From contig CM057002.1 of the NCBI GenBank assembly GCA_029891345.1, positions 65,242,590 to 65,306,589 of the forward strand: DNA of 64,000 nucleotides. Direction: 5' to 3'. Positions within the stretch are counted from its first letter, which is position 1, and the number at the start of each line of letters is the position of its first letter. The DNA comes from Dryococelus australis (taxonomy: Eukaryota; Arthropoda; Insecta; Phasmatodea; Phasmatidae). The position numbers were made by a program, and so were the translations under genes. Of this stretch, positions 24,993 through 36,800 are shown piece by piece. The notes under the pieces are model-generated. The model did not search any database. It had not been told where the DNA came from and was given only the letters and a program-made list of their open reading frames with translations.

Positions 24993-26526
24993 TCGGTAGG
25001 TCGATACCAATCCTTGGGTATACTCAACCTTTTATATTAGAAATTGGTCACTGCCAACACTCCCTAGCACCACGACACGTTTTCATTGGTTTAAGGGTCA
25101 AGTGCAATTTGTGAGTTTCCAACTCTTAAAACCCACCACACATTTAATTTATTTCCCAACTTCCCCTATGTTTCCAGTTTTGGTTGCAGAAGGGATGATA
25201 AAAAAAGATTGTTTTTCAAGTTTTCTGACATCATTACAGATACTGACAACACAATGTCGTCGATAAAATGTATGAATTTTCCGGATAGATTTTACCAAAG
25301 GTTAATTACAACAGTATTCGCACTAGCGCAATATCTTATTAAAATTAATTCTTGATAAGGAAGGGTGTTACGAGAACGATTAACGAGAAAAAATATAAGC
25401 TCATAGAGAGACGGCATTAACACGAATGTGATATTCACTTATCAACTTAACAAGGACGACCGCTTAAGGCAGATGTCGCTGAGACGCCCGCTTCTGTTCA
25501 AGAAGTTCCCCGCTTGAATCCCAAATTAATAATTCATGTAAAATTTTCCTATTCAAGTTGTGAGTTTAAGTTATTTTATTTTGAGAGTTGCTCCCGTTTC
25601 AACTCCCAGAATGAAAGCGAAGTACCTGTTTAAAGGGAACCCCGTGTATTATATTTTCCCTTGCGATATAGCATGCGTGAAGTCATTCTTGTTGATGGAC
25701 GTGCCTGCCTGCCCGCCCACTGGAAATATCGATGCTTACGTGCAGTTTTGCTGGCTCTTTCTATTCCCCCCCCCCCCCCAGTAATTGTATTTGTGCTATT
25801 TTCTATACGTGTTTCTTTGTTAGTTTCCGATCTCTGCCGAGAGGAGCAAGGAAACGCGTCACGGGACTTTGTTTACGTGGGCCACGTGATGTGTTGGCGG
25901 TATTTTCGTAAGCCGTGGATATGGGAAAGTGGACGAAAGAACGGACAACAGTGGACGCGTCCCGAAATGGCCGATTCTGTTGACAAAATGATCACGTGAC
26001 CTGATTCTGTATACAAAAAATTGTGACGTATTTGGTAGTTTGGCTTTTCGTATTTTGTATCTAGCGGATGTTAGCAAAAATTCGAAATCACAAAATCAGC
26101 GGCATTTTGGTTTTGGCCTGCAAAAAACATACGCGAATACGTAGTTAAAAATGTTTTATAGAACAAAAAAAAATGTTTTTAAAATACACTAGACATGTTT
26201 GTAAAAGCAAGAAAGTGCTGTGCTTTCTTAATATATTTCGCAATTATTTTTCAAGTCGTTATTGAATAGATTATTATTTTCGTATTTATTAACATATTCG
26301 CAGCATTCCAGTGAAGAATGTAGAAATATTACAACCGTTTCAAGTATTAATTTTAAATTTAAACAAACTTTTTCACTGTAAATGCAACAATGCGTTGCCG
26401 CGAGTACTAAACAAGTGACTGTCGACAACGTCCGAATTGAAACTTACGAAATTACTAATTACAAACTAATGAATTTGTCATTTCAGACAAGGCCTGTGTT
26501 AATAAATTAGTAGTAGAAACATGTCT
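24993..26526. other. No gene recognised
   Basis: Includes a GC-richer zone at 25560-26000 with a C14-type run near 25766. The open frames there show no known domain and overlap on both strands. Confidence 0.45.
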
Positions 26527-26944
26527 GTAAAGGTTGTTCACGGTAAAATGAGCACTTTTGAAAGCCGTGCTTAAGATCTACTTGTATGCATGTTTTGTAT
26601 CGTTCCGCCTTATGTGAGATTTACATTGTCATGGGCTTCATCACTTTATTCGTGCGTCTGTCAAGTGAAACTGCAAAATTATTAGCAAACTAATATTTAA
26701 CAATCTGCTCATTTTCACACTTCGATACATTAAAAAAAAAAGCAGAAAGCGAAAGAAATAATACAAATGGTTTCCTAACACTTTAAATTCGACGTTCAGA
26801 TATGGAACAACTTTCCATCCATCGTTACTAACTTTACTGGACGCATGTCACTCAGGGAGCCTGTCAAAATATGTGCATGCCAGGGCAGTGACTTTTTTCT
26901 AAGGTTAATTTCAAAAGTGCTCACTTTATCGTGAACAGCCTTTA
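26527..26944. mobile_element. M1 MITE, long subfamily
   Basis: Left AGGTTGTTCACGGTAAAATG, right CTCACTTTATCGTGAACAGC. Interior CGTGCTTAAGATCTACTTGT, TCCATCCATCGTTACTAACT and TGCATGCCAGGGCAGTGACT match the other long copies. About 418 bp. Confidence 0.88.
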
Positions 26945-28132
26945 GGAAGGAGCACTTTATAAACATCGAGTACTTTAACGATTCGCCACTAATATTGAGA
27001 GCCTAAAAAGTAGTCCGACATCTCTCTCCTTGCCAATTCCCAGTTAAAAATTTTGCTGTGAATAACGGAGCAAGGTAATCTCAATATTTATGGCGTATTG
27101 GTTAGTAAGTTAACTCTATTTGTTAGCACTCGCCATAAATTTGTTTAAAGAAAATAAATAAATAAAAGTTGTATTTCGGAAGTTGTGTCCACCATTTGGT
27201 GTATACCTTATCAAATAAAAATTCGGGAAATGAAGGCATTGCGTTGAGATAACCCATTTATAGTACATTTTTATCGTGTTTTCGTTTCATTACAGCGATT
27301 CTTTTATGAAAATGGGATATGTCAAAGACTTTTTTTTCGTTTACATAATGCAGACATCCTGAAGAAAATGAGAATATCGAACAAAAATATTTGATAAAGG
27401 CGACTGCAATAAGTGCGTACGCGTACATGTGACATACGGAGTGTTGTTACGCCGCAGTTTTTTCATACTTAAGTGTTCCGCCCGTCTAAAGCTTGAACTG
27501 CATTGCAGAGAGTGTTTGGGAAATCTTTGTTTTTATACGAAACTATCAAAGGTGCCCCTGCAGTATGTTTACCTACGAAAGGACATCATGCCCCAGACGG
27601 GGACGGAATTAAACTTCAAAGTTACCACGCATGCTGTAAATATTATTTCGAGCCCTCCAATATACTTAAAAACAGATTTTCCAGACTGCCGTATCTTAAC
27701 ACACACTGGCCGGACACGAGTCAAACGACGATAGGAGCCTGTATTCAACTTTGCTACAGACAATAAAATGATACGTTCACCGCTGAAAGTGCCATAGTAG
27801 CACTACGAGAGCACTGCACACTAGTTCAGAGCGCTGCGCGTAGCGGCGATGGAGCTCTTGTAGTGCGGGCCAGTGCAACCCTTATAGCTATCGCGATTCT
27901 CGGCCAATAAAAAAAGGAGAAAAATGATACAGGCATGCCGGCCCCTTAATATTCAGACCTTCTACCTTTATTAATTATTTTTGGGACGTGGCCTAGGCAA
28001 CAATTACTTTGTTGTAAAAGGTATAGTAAATACCAAATATACGGAACTCAAAATAAAGATACTGAATGACACGCACATGCGTCGAGGACAACTCAACGGG
28101 ATAGCTTCTGAAGGCAGAGTTACTTTCATGCC
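26945..28132. other. No gene recognised; one short hairpin
   Basis: Two overlapping open frames at 27429-27766 show no known domain. A hairpin with arms GCACTACGAGAGC and GAGCTCTTGTAGTGC lies at about 27799-27866. No further features. Confidence 0.4.
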
Positions 28133-28215
28133 GTAATCCATTCAGAGTTACTTCTAAATTTTCTAAAGCCCTGCTGAAGATATACTTCCAGGATATTCCT
28201 CCTCCACATGTATGC
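28133..28215 (+). mobile_element. M1-family end fragment (old)
   Basis: TAATCCATTCAGAGTTACTT, then AAAGCCCTGCTGAAGATATA and ATTCCTCCTCCACATGTATG, match the M1 long MITE end and the right end of element A. I could not find the opposite end within 2 kb, so this is a fragment or an old large copy. Confidence 0.5.
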
Positions 28216-29770
28216 AAAGCTTTTCCGAGTCTAGAAAATTACAACAACGGACAACTCACCACATTTGTGTGCACTCAGTGCAACAATATTGTTTACAAAA
28301 CCAGTATTTACTAGGCGTTATCAAACACGTATTTTCTGATTAAATGAAATATAATTATTTATGGATAAAATATAAGTGAAATATCAATTTCACCAAATAT
28401 AACGCATTACTTGAAGTTTAACGTTTATGATACACGACATATTTGGGAAACAACCAAACACGTCATATGCCTACGTGGTGTGAGTTTTCAAATGCTTGTT
28501 ACAGAAAGTGTGAAGAAGACGCGAATGTATCATAGAAAGGTCCGACTAGAAAACTTCACTGCACAGAGGTAAGATGACGTATTTTGTGGAGCAGGTGCCT
28601 CGGCTGCTAGCTCGTGAATGATATATACACAGTGAAGTTCACTTCTGCTTTGCCGATCCTCGCTTCGGCCTTTCGTGACTTCTATCGCAGATTTTTTAAT
28701 TTATTTATTCTCATGGCGGCGTGCCTGTCTTGCGCTCGGCCACGTCCTGTGTTCGATATCGCCTCACTGCACTGATTGAGGAGGAAGGTAAAAAATATAT
28801 ACACAGGGTTTTCCTTTCCAGTTTCATGTAAATACCAAAGTAGATTCTACACCTACACTTTCCCAATTCATGGTCTTTAAAGATATCGACCTCTTATTGA
28901 AAGCACTTAACTAACTATATCTAATAGGTTAATTCAATAAATGTTTTGGTTAGTTATCAAAATGTAAGTCCCGTGTTTGTTATTGATTTTGCTAGCAAGA
29001 CCATCTGTTTACCTGGATTATATTTAATAACTTAATAATTATGTAATATAAATAAGTACCAATGATAATGAATTATTGAAATTATGTACATGCAGCCCAC
29101 AATTTTTCTCACTGAAACTCTATTATTTTCTTCTTCCTGGGGTCAGTATTTCTTCCACAATAGCAGGATTCTTTCACGTGTATTTCTGGGGAGAAATAAA
29201 TTGGTTACAAGCCTGGTAGCGAAAGTCGTCGGATGTCGATTGCTCTCCGTACGATTGTATGACGCAGGTGGGAAAATACTGGTAAGAGGTTTTCATTACA
29301 TTTACTGATACCGATACTTTCGTTCCAACTACGTTTATCACAATTAACCTTACAATTATTGTTTACGATACGTGATAGATACAGCTGAAAATGGAGTCGT
29401 GATGGAAATGCTGCATTAAGAAACACATATCTGTTGATTTACTCGTGATTAGAAAGACGTTCATGAGCAGAACGCACTAAAGAAAATACAGCAATCTTTT
29501 GATCACCTGACAATTATCTCCATCACCATAGAAAACCCAAACGTTACTCATCACAAAGCACGTAATTACCAAATAAGAAGGAAAGCGTTTTAACTATATC
29601 AAACATAAAATCTAATAAAATGCTGTGTTAAATGCATTACATATTTTCAATGACTTATATATATATATATATATATATAATATTTTTCAGCCTAAAATAA
29701 GGTTAATGTAGTAGCGATGTTGATTTGCGACGTAGAACAAAAATTTTACTATTCAACTTTTGCCTACCTC
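28216..29770. other. No gene recognised
   Basis: AT-rich. A weak tRNA-like string (GGCGGCGTGCCTGTCTTGCG, then GTGTTCGATATC) at 28713-28762 might be an old SINE head but lacks a recognisable body. A (TA)n tract lies at 29657-29680. Confidence 0.4.
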
Positions 29771-29928
29771 CTGTGGCGCAGTCGGTTGGCGCCCCCCTCC
29801 CCCCAAATCAGAGGTGCGGGAGGCTCTGGGCTCGAATCCCGGGCAAGGCATGGGTGTTTATATAAGTTAGGTTATAAGCTCGCCTGTTAGCCGTCCCCTG
29901 CCAAACCGGGGGCATTAAAAAGCCAATT
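29771..29928 (+). mobile_element. SINE family S2
   Basis: The tRNA-like head carries box A TGGCGCAGTCGG (fits TRGCNNAGNNGG) and box B GGCTCGAATCCC. It is followed by a family-specific body GGCAAGGCATGGGTGTTTAT, AGTTAGGTTATAAGCT and AGCCGTCCCCTGCC. The minus-strand copy at 52660-52842 shares head and body in the same order. RNA polymerase III transcribed, non-coding. Confidence 0.8.
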
Positions 29929-29934
29929 ACAATA

Positions 29935-30599
29935 CAATTATTTAACGTTTACTTTTTGTATTCAGATCCTAGCACCTACATTTTTTTTTCAATTTATGTT
30001 ATATAATATTGTAATATATGAAAACTATGCATCATATAAAAACGTATTTTGCTCCGCCCTTAACTAGGTATTAAAATACTGTAATAATATTTTACTGCAT
30101 AAATTGACATTTTCAGACAACATTGAATTTTCTTTACAACTATTTGAGTTTTCCCTGAAATATGCGTTTAACAAAACCAAAACAAGAAATACATTAAGCA
30201 TATAATTTTTGCCTATATAATGAACATATCAGAATTTTTTTAACACATTTTAATTACGCATGTTTTCGAACCAGGCTGATGTATGCGCACGAGTTTAGTA
30301 ACACAAAATCATTTTGTTGGTTTTTTTTTTAAATTTTGTGCTTAAAATGATTAAATTGAAGAATAAATTAAGTATATAAATGTTATTTTAAAAAATTCTA
30401 GAAACTACTTTCGGAGATTTAAAAAAAAAATGCCGTCTTTTAACCGACACACACGCACAGAGAGCCAACACGCTAAGAAATTCCCTATTACAGCACATTA
30501 GTTTGCTAACGGGTATAAGGCTGGGATTACGATGACTTCACGTAACGCGTAACGAGCAACACGTTTACGTGTACGTAAAACGTGGCCTTTTTGGGTAGT
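29935..30599. other. No gene; possible lone TIR near 30520
   Basis: TAAGGCTGGGATTACGATGA at about 30518 resembles the TWA-GGC ends of PIF/Harbinger elements and is followed by CGTAACG-rich subterminal sequence. No matching right end was found, so I do not call an element. Confidence 0.35.
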
Positions 30600-31159
30600 A
30601 CAAGTGATGCTTCAAGTAATCACGTAACATTTGTGTAGCGAATAAAAATGCTGGAAATAAGTTTTGTTCATATTCAGATAGAAAACTCTCAAAATTCTTG
30701 ATATAGAGGCCTATTGTTATTTTAATACTGATGAGGCGTAAACAGGTTACGAACGTGCTTTCGTGATTTATACAAACTTTCCAAAGTTAGGAGATCGTCA
30801 TAACTTAAATAACGAAATGCCTCTGGGAGATTTAGCCACGTTTGGGTGTGTATGGAATAAATTGCATGTAATAAACTTGATCTGCAGTGAAAATTAAAAT
30901 TACGTTTAATAGAATAGATTAGCAAAAAATTTCAAATGTAGTGGTGAAATTATGTATTTTATTCAAGCACGTTATAATGCTTCACGTGGGCATTTATAAT
31001 TTATGTACTGAACGAAAATTACGGGGATAAGTTTCATGCTTTTCTGATTGAAAACACTCCAAATTCATGTTATAAAGGTGTATTTGTGTTTTAATATTGA
31101 TGTGGCAACGACAGGTTGCGAACGTATGACGTTCGTGATATATTATACACCAGGGGACG

Positions 31160-31993
31160 GGACCGTGGAATCCGATGGCTAAGCTACCATCGATGAAGCA
31201 GGTAATTGTACGAAATAGTACTTATGGTAAAGTGTTATCTGGGAACTATGGCATGTGATCACTCGCGCCTATCGGCGCATACTTACACATGTCGATGTGC
31301 AGTTGCAATGGGAATGTTAAAATTATGGTACATTTATGGTATATTTAATTATCGTGGGCGATATATTGGAACATCTTGAACATAACGGTAGTTTATTGGA
31401 AAGCTGGGTAGGTGCATAAGCTATTATGGTACGAATTCCAAATCTATCGTATGAAATGCCAAAATTATGGTACATCATACCATAATAATGGTACCTTGAA
31501 AATGGGGTCCGGGTGACTTTGTGCCATAATTATTGTACATATTATGGTGCCCACTTATGGTAGGGGAAGTTATCAATCAAAATGGCCTAATCTGTGATTA
31601 GGCCACCATTAGTGAAGCAGGTAATTGTACGAAATATACTTAGGTACACTGTTATCTGAGAACTCCGGCATGTGCACGCTCGCGCCTATCGGTGCTCGCT
31701 CGCATATCCGAATCTGCAGTTGCAATGGGAATGATGTTAAAATTATAGAACATTTTTGGTATATTTAATAATAGTGGGTGGTGAATTGGACCGAGATGAA
31801 CCTACTATAGCTTATTGGAAAGCTGGGGAGGTGCATATGCTAGTATGGTACGAATTTCGAAATTGTATGAAATACTTAAATGATGGTCCTCCATACCATA
31901 ATTAATACACGAATAATGGATCGGGGTGACTTTGTACCGTAATTATAGTACATATAATGCTACCCTTTTGTGGTAGGGGAAGTTAGCCAAAAG
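31160..31993. repeat. R1: 419-bp tandem duplication
   Basis: GAAGCAGGTAATTGTACGAA occurs at 31195 and 31614 (period 419), and CTCGCGCCTATCGG, CAGTTGCAATGGGAATG, TATTGGAAAGCTGG and GGTAGGGGAAGTTA recur in the same order. Both copies are rich in ATTATGGTAC and its inverted form GTACCATAAT. Identity is about 85 percent by eye. Non-coding. Confidence 0.8.
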
Positions 31994-32600
31994 GGCCCAA
32001 CCTGTTTTTAGGGGGATAGAGGGCTTAAAAGAAAGGAAAATACCAAATTCCAACAAAATTCTACAAATAATTAGCCACACAGCACTTACAAAAGTTGAAG
32101 AAGGTGGGAGGGGGGAACATTATGAGGGGGGTTGCGAGGGTTTGAAGGGCCTAACTTCCCATTGGAGGAGGGTGAGGTAAAGAAAGGCAACCGTCCCCCA
32201 AATCCCACGAAAATCGGTCGAAAAATGCTCCTACCAGGCCGTAAAGAATGTGCATACAGTGAAGCACAAAAACCCCTACACCCTGGTAGGGTAAGCTACC
32301 CAAAGGACCTTACCTGTTTTAGAGGGGACAGAGGGCTTAAAAAGAAAGGAAAAGACCAAATTGCAACAAAATAGGTTTAAAAATGAGTAATATAGCACCT
32401 ACATAAGGTGAAAAATTATGGGAGGGGAAAAATTTTGAGGGGGGTGTGCAGGTTTTAAGAGACAAACTTCCAATTGGAGGAGGGTGGGGTAGAGAAAGAC
32501 AACCCTCCCTCAAATCCCACTAAAATCCACCGAAAAACGCGCCTTAAAAACGATCCCACCCGATCTTTGTAGCTCCTCCCGTGGGAGAGGGGGGGGGGGG
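31974..32600. repeat. R2: about 313-bp tandem duplication
   Basis: Starts at TAGGGGAAGTTAGCC (31974) and TAGGGTAAGCTACCC (32287). Shared blocks in order: ACAGAGGGCTTAAAA, AACTTCCAATTGGAGGAGGG, AATCCCACTAAAATC and CGAAAAA. The purine-rich content produces a spurious 80-residue open frame at 32132-32374. Confidence 0.75.
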
Positions 32601-32705
32601 AGGAGTTCGACAGAGGAAGTTCCAAAGGTGTGCAGAAATTTGGTTCTAGTTCTTCACACAATAATTATGGTACATAGGAAACCAACTTTTATGTTATACA
32701 CGAAC

Positions 32706-32880
32706 CTTAAGCCTGAGGCACAAAAACCCTCCCCTCCCCAGCGGAAGTTTGTGGGATGAGAGTGCAGGCAACCATAACTCATTCCCTTCCCCATGGGACA
32801 CTATCGGTCACCCCTCGGTCCACCCCCCTCCTCTGCCTCATCGTTTGAGCGTAAAGTGTTTGACGCCGTAAGTATTTGTT
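32706..32880. repeat. R3 unit 1
   Basis: Blocks CTTAAGCCTGAGG, AACCATAACTCATTCCCTTC, CCATGGGACACTATCGGTCA and GCGTAAAGTGTTTGACGC recur at 33263-33430. The two units are separated by the palindromic MITE at 32900-33262. Confidence 0.7.
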
Positions 32881-32899
32881 CTGGCATACACCGCCCTTA

Positions 32900-33262
32900 G
32901 AGGGAATGGTGCATGAAAGCAGTATATTTAAACGATTTTTGATATACGTCGTTTTCCAAAGGGTTTGTCGAAATGTTTGGCTCGACAAGACGCAAATAAT
33001 AATATTCAACGCATTTTTACGTTGTTAGTTATTTACTGCCGTCATTATTCTCGGAGCGCTGATGGAAGAAAAGAAAGGATTTATGTTTTCTTATCTTCAA
33101 TCAGTGCTCCGAGAATAACGAACACAGTATATTTGTAACAATTTAAAAACGTGCTCAAGATTTATATTTACGTCTTTTCGAGCGAACATTTTTGAAAAAT
33201 CCTGTATAAAACAAGTTATGACAAAAATTATATAAATGTAAGGTTTGCGTGCACCATTCCCC
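32900..33262. mobile_element. Palindromic MITE with TTA target duplication
   Basis: Left end GAGGGAATGGTGCA and reverse-complemented right end GGGGAATGGTGCA start inverted arms of about 165-170 bases, meeting at a hairpin: ATTCTCGGAGCGCTGAT at 33050 against ATCAGTGCTCCGAGAAT at 33099. Further matched blocks include GTATATT, TCGAAA-GACG and TTTTTACGTTG. TTA flanks on both sides (32897-32899 and 33263-33265), suggesting a PIF/Harbinger-type 3-bp duplication. 363 bp, non-coding. Confidence 0.75.
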
Positions 33263-33430
33263 TTAAGATTAGGCCCAAAACCCCTTCCCCCCCCGGAAGT
33301 GAAGGAGGGGGGGGGGCTCAGCCACCATAACTCACTCCCTCCTCCATGGGACACTATCGATCCCCCTTAGCCCCCCCCCCCCCCACACACACACTGTTCC
33401 ACGTTGGGCGTAAGTTTTTTGACGCGGCAA
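33263..33430. repeat. R3 unit 2
   Basis: Aligns with 32706-32880: CCTTAAGATTAGGCCCAAAA, CACCATAACTCACTCCCTCC, CCATGGGACACTATCGATCC and GGGCGTAAGTTTTTTGACGC. G11 and C13-type runs lie inside. Confidence 0.7.
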
Positions 33431-33689
33431 ACTTTCGTTGTTGATTAATAGTATAGAAAAACTTTGAAAACAACTAGGACATCGTCATAACCTCAAGAAC
33501 GAAATATCTGGGACATGTATACACGTTTTTGGGTACATGGAATAAATCGTATGTAATAAACTTTCATCGGGAGGGAAAATTAAAAATTTTGTTTAATGAA
33601 ATAAGCCTACTACAGATTTCTAACTTAATGGTAGATATATAGCTCCGACTTATTGTTAAGAATAAAAAATATACCATTTTATTCTAACT

Positions 33690-33815
33690 TCTATTACAGT
33701 TTAGTCACCTGTAAAAAATGTGTAGGACCTCACTTGATGAATTACGACACTTAATGGTCACGTGATAGCTGAAACCACAGAAACACCCTCCACCGGCCAG
33801 TAAACGGGGACAATG
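33690..33815 (-). repeat. Dispersed repeat D, minus copy
   Basis: On the minus strand, TTTACTGGCCGGTGGAG, TTTCAGCTATCACGTGAC, GTCGTAATTCATCAAGTGAG and GTCCTACACA match in order with the plus-strand segment at 49140-49290. Class unknown, possibly a transposon end. Confidence 0.6.
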
Positions 33816-33839
33816 CAACACATTTGGGACAAAAAAAAT

Positions 33840-36800
33840 GAACAATTAAGTTTTTGGATCAACGTATCCCAATAAAGTTTTCCATGCGTCAAACTGATCA
33901 GCTATCCCATTATTTATATTAGTTATTATGGCAATGCACTCTGGGCCGGTCGCCTGATGCTGTTGCAACGTGACATAGGCCTGGGGAAAATCCTGTAATA
34001 CTTCAATCTACTCTTTCTCATCCTTGGGGAATTCAACCCCTTGGATAACGATACAATTTGATGACGACACTTCATAAAACTCTTCCACGATAAACTTACG
34101 GGAAAGGCAATCTGCAATGCCATTATCGATCCCTTTAATATTTTTGAGAGTGAACTTAAACTTAGTTAACCTAACTAACTATCGGGTTAGTCGAACTGCT
34201 GGCTTGTTTGCTGATAAAATCCAGCTAAGGGTTTGGTTCTCTTTATGTAACTCAAATTCACTACTAAACAATGTTCACGATAAAGTGAGCACTTTTAAAA
34301 TTAACCTCAGGAAAATTTCACTGCTCTTAACTTCGTATATTTTAATTGGCGCGCTAAGTGACATGCGTCCAGTAAAGTTTGTAACGATGGATGGAAAGTA
34401 GTTCAATATATTAACAGTAAATAAAAAGTTCTAGGTAACCATTTGTGATAACTTAAATCATTCCTTTCGCTTTTTTTTTAATACATCGAAGTAAAAATAA
34501 TGAGCATATTTGCACAATATTTTCTTTTCTAACAATTTAATGGTTTCACTTGGCCGACGCATGCATAATGTGATGAGACATATGGCAATATTAATTTTAC
34601 ACAAAGCGGAAAGATAAACAGTGTGCATACAAGTATATCTGAATCAGGGCTTTGAAAAGTGCTCATTTTAACGCGAACAGCCTATATCAAGATAATCTGA
34701 AAAATTTTCCACACCAAAGATGGCCCAAGCACTTATTTTTAGTATGTGGAATAATCTGCTAGCATAAGCGACTGGCACCAAATTTCCATCCTCGGTCTGA
34801 CAGAGTACAGCCTCTAAAGCCTTGGAACTAGCGTCCCCTTGCAAGGTAAATTGTTGGTTAAAGTGGGAAAGATGCAAGACAGGAGGTGAGGCTAACATTT
34901 CTTTTTGACAGACAGAATGTATTCTGCTGCTCTAGGGCCCATACAAATGGCACATCTTTTCGCTTCAATGCATTCAATGGCTCAGCAAGTTTTGCAAAAT
35001 CATGTATAAACTAAGCAAAAAATCCGACCATCTCCAAAAAAACTATGCACGCCGCACAAATTTTTAGGTGCAGGAAAGTTTACGATAGGGAGAATTTCTT
35101 CCGGGTTCATCAACAAATTTTCCATTATTTTACATGAGTCTTAGCCCAAGTGACCTTAAGATTTACAATTAAAACTGCTTCACGCAAGGCAGATAGAAAA
35201 TGTCTTAAGTATTTCACATGTTCTTCATAGATACTGCTGTATACACATACATCATCAACATAAGTAAATAGAAACTCGTATTGATATTGTCCTAACACTT
35301 GAAACAAGTTTCTAGACATCCCCTGAGGGCCACAGTTTACTCCCATGGGCAGTCATTTTCACTGAAACTAATCCCCATGGGATCACAAAAGTTAGCATGT
35401 GTTGCAGGTTGCAAATCACATTGCTGGAAAGCTGAATTCAGATCGAAAGTTGAAAAGTATTTTGCGTGACCCAAGTGTTGGAAAACAGACTCTATAGTTG
35501 GTGATGGGCAAGGGGCCACATATATCTTTTTATTTATTTTACGATAGTCACAAATAATTCTGTATTCCAGGCACCTTCTTAGGCAACAGGAAAGCTGGAC
35601 AGGAATATAAACTATTAGAAGGCTCCATAATATCTTGGTTTTGCAACTTAACGCCTTTAGTTGTGTAGGGGTCACCCTATTTGGCGCAGAAGATACTGGT
35701 TCTGTGTTCTTAAAATGCAACACAATTTGCTGTTTTCCATAATGACCCAATTTTTATGTGATAAAATACTTAAATTCCTCGCATAACCCATCTAATTTAA
35801 GTTCCTGCATTTCAGTAACTGCAACAGATGAAACTACCTGTAAACAAAACGTTTTAGATGTATTATGGACTGGATTTTGTTTACAAAAATCAAATACACG
35901 CTCATTATTGTGTACATTGAACATAGGTTTAGTTTTACCAAAGAAATCTACACCTAACAATAAATTATGACTGAGACTTGGAAGTAGCCAAAAATCAAAC
36001 TTCCATGAAAAATGATATATTTTAATCTTAAAAGAAGCTGCATAACATGAATTGACTACTCCTCCATTTGCTAATGAAAACCAAATAGTGTCAAATTAAC
36101 CACCTGAACTAACCTTTTTTTTTGCAAATGTTTCAGCAAAAAATTACAACATTTTTGAATAATAAAAGAACACATGGCCCCTGAATCAAGCAATGCAGAT
36201 ATTTTAATTTTGTCTTCTATCACTGCTGATACGTATTGCAACCAATGTTTACGTTCAAAAGAGAGGCTATTAATGCTGATTCCTCCCAAAACGTTCTCTC
36301 TCTGGGGGCATTTGGCTCTGACATGTCCTTTTCCTTACAAACAAAAATTAATTCTTTAAGTCGGTCACTATAACTCCAATATAATATACTAACCCCTTCT
36401 GGCTGAGTACAAACTGCTCCACCACTTTTCTTATTTCCTTTCCGTTGTTCTTGAGACACACTATTTAAGAATTAAAAAAGAAGAAAAAAAAACAATTTCT
36501 AGCTAGGTGATTGGTTCTACCACAAATTAAACATGAGCGACATACTTCTTTCTTAGCCTCATCATTTAGGATTTTAAGAACCTTCGGTGATTCGGCATTT
36601 GCAGCGCAATCTCTCAATGTTATTTCCACAGCAGGGACTAATTTGAAAATCTGACTCAAAGTAGTAGGCCTAGCAGAAAAGGTAAAAAGCTACTATTTTG
36701 TGGTAACAAGTTATGAAACTTGACGTGGGTTAAATATTCTTTCTCACAAGGCAACACAATTACGTCTACTATACCAATTATCAAAGAAACAAAATCCTTC

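Larger units (their letters stand above)
30600..33640. repeat. About 370-bp tandem duplication split by a 2.3-kb repeat block
   Basis: Unit 1 (about 30600-30970) and unit 2 align: GTGATGCTTCAAGTAATCAC with ATAATGCTTCACGTGGGCAT, ACAGGTTACGAACGTGCTTT with ACAGGTTGCGAACGTATGAC. Unit 2 breaks off near 31147 and resumes at about 33455, where AACTAGGACATCGTCATAAC matches GTTAGGAGATCGTCATAACT of unit 1. The intervening 31148-33454 is an inserted block made mainly of other tandem repeats. Mechanism unknown. Confidence 0.6.

Noticed and set aside
28713-28762. tRNA gene or SINE head
   Set aside because: Box-B-like GTTCGATATC only; no cloverleaf and no family body.
30518-30600. Harbinger-like left end TAAGGCTGGGATTACG
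   Set aside because: No matching right TIR or second TAA within several kb.
35758-35970. Plus-strand 70-codon frame over the LTR fossil
   Set aside because: Shadow of the minus-strand fossil; no independent motif.
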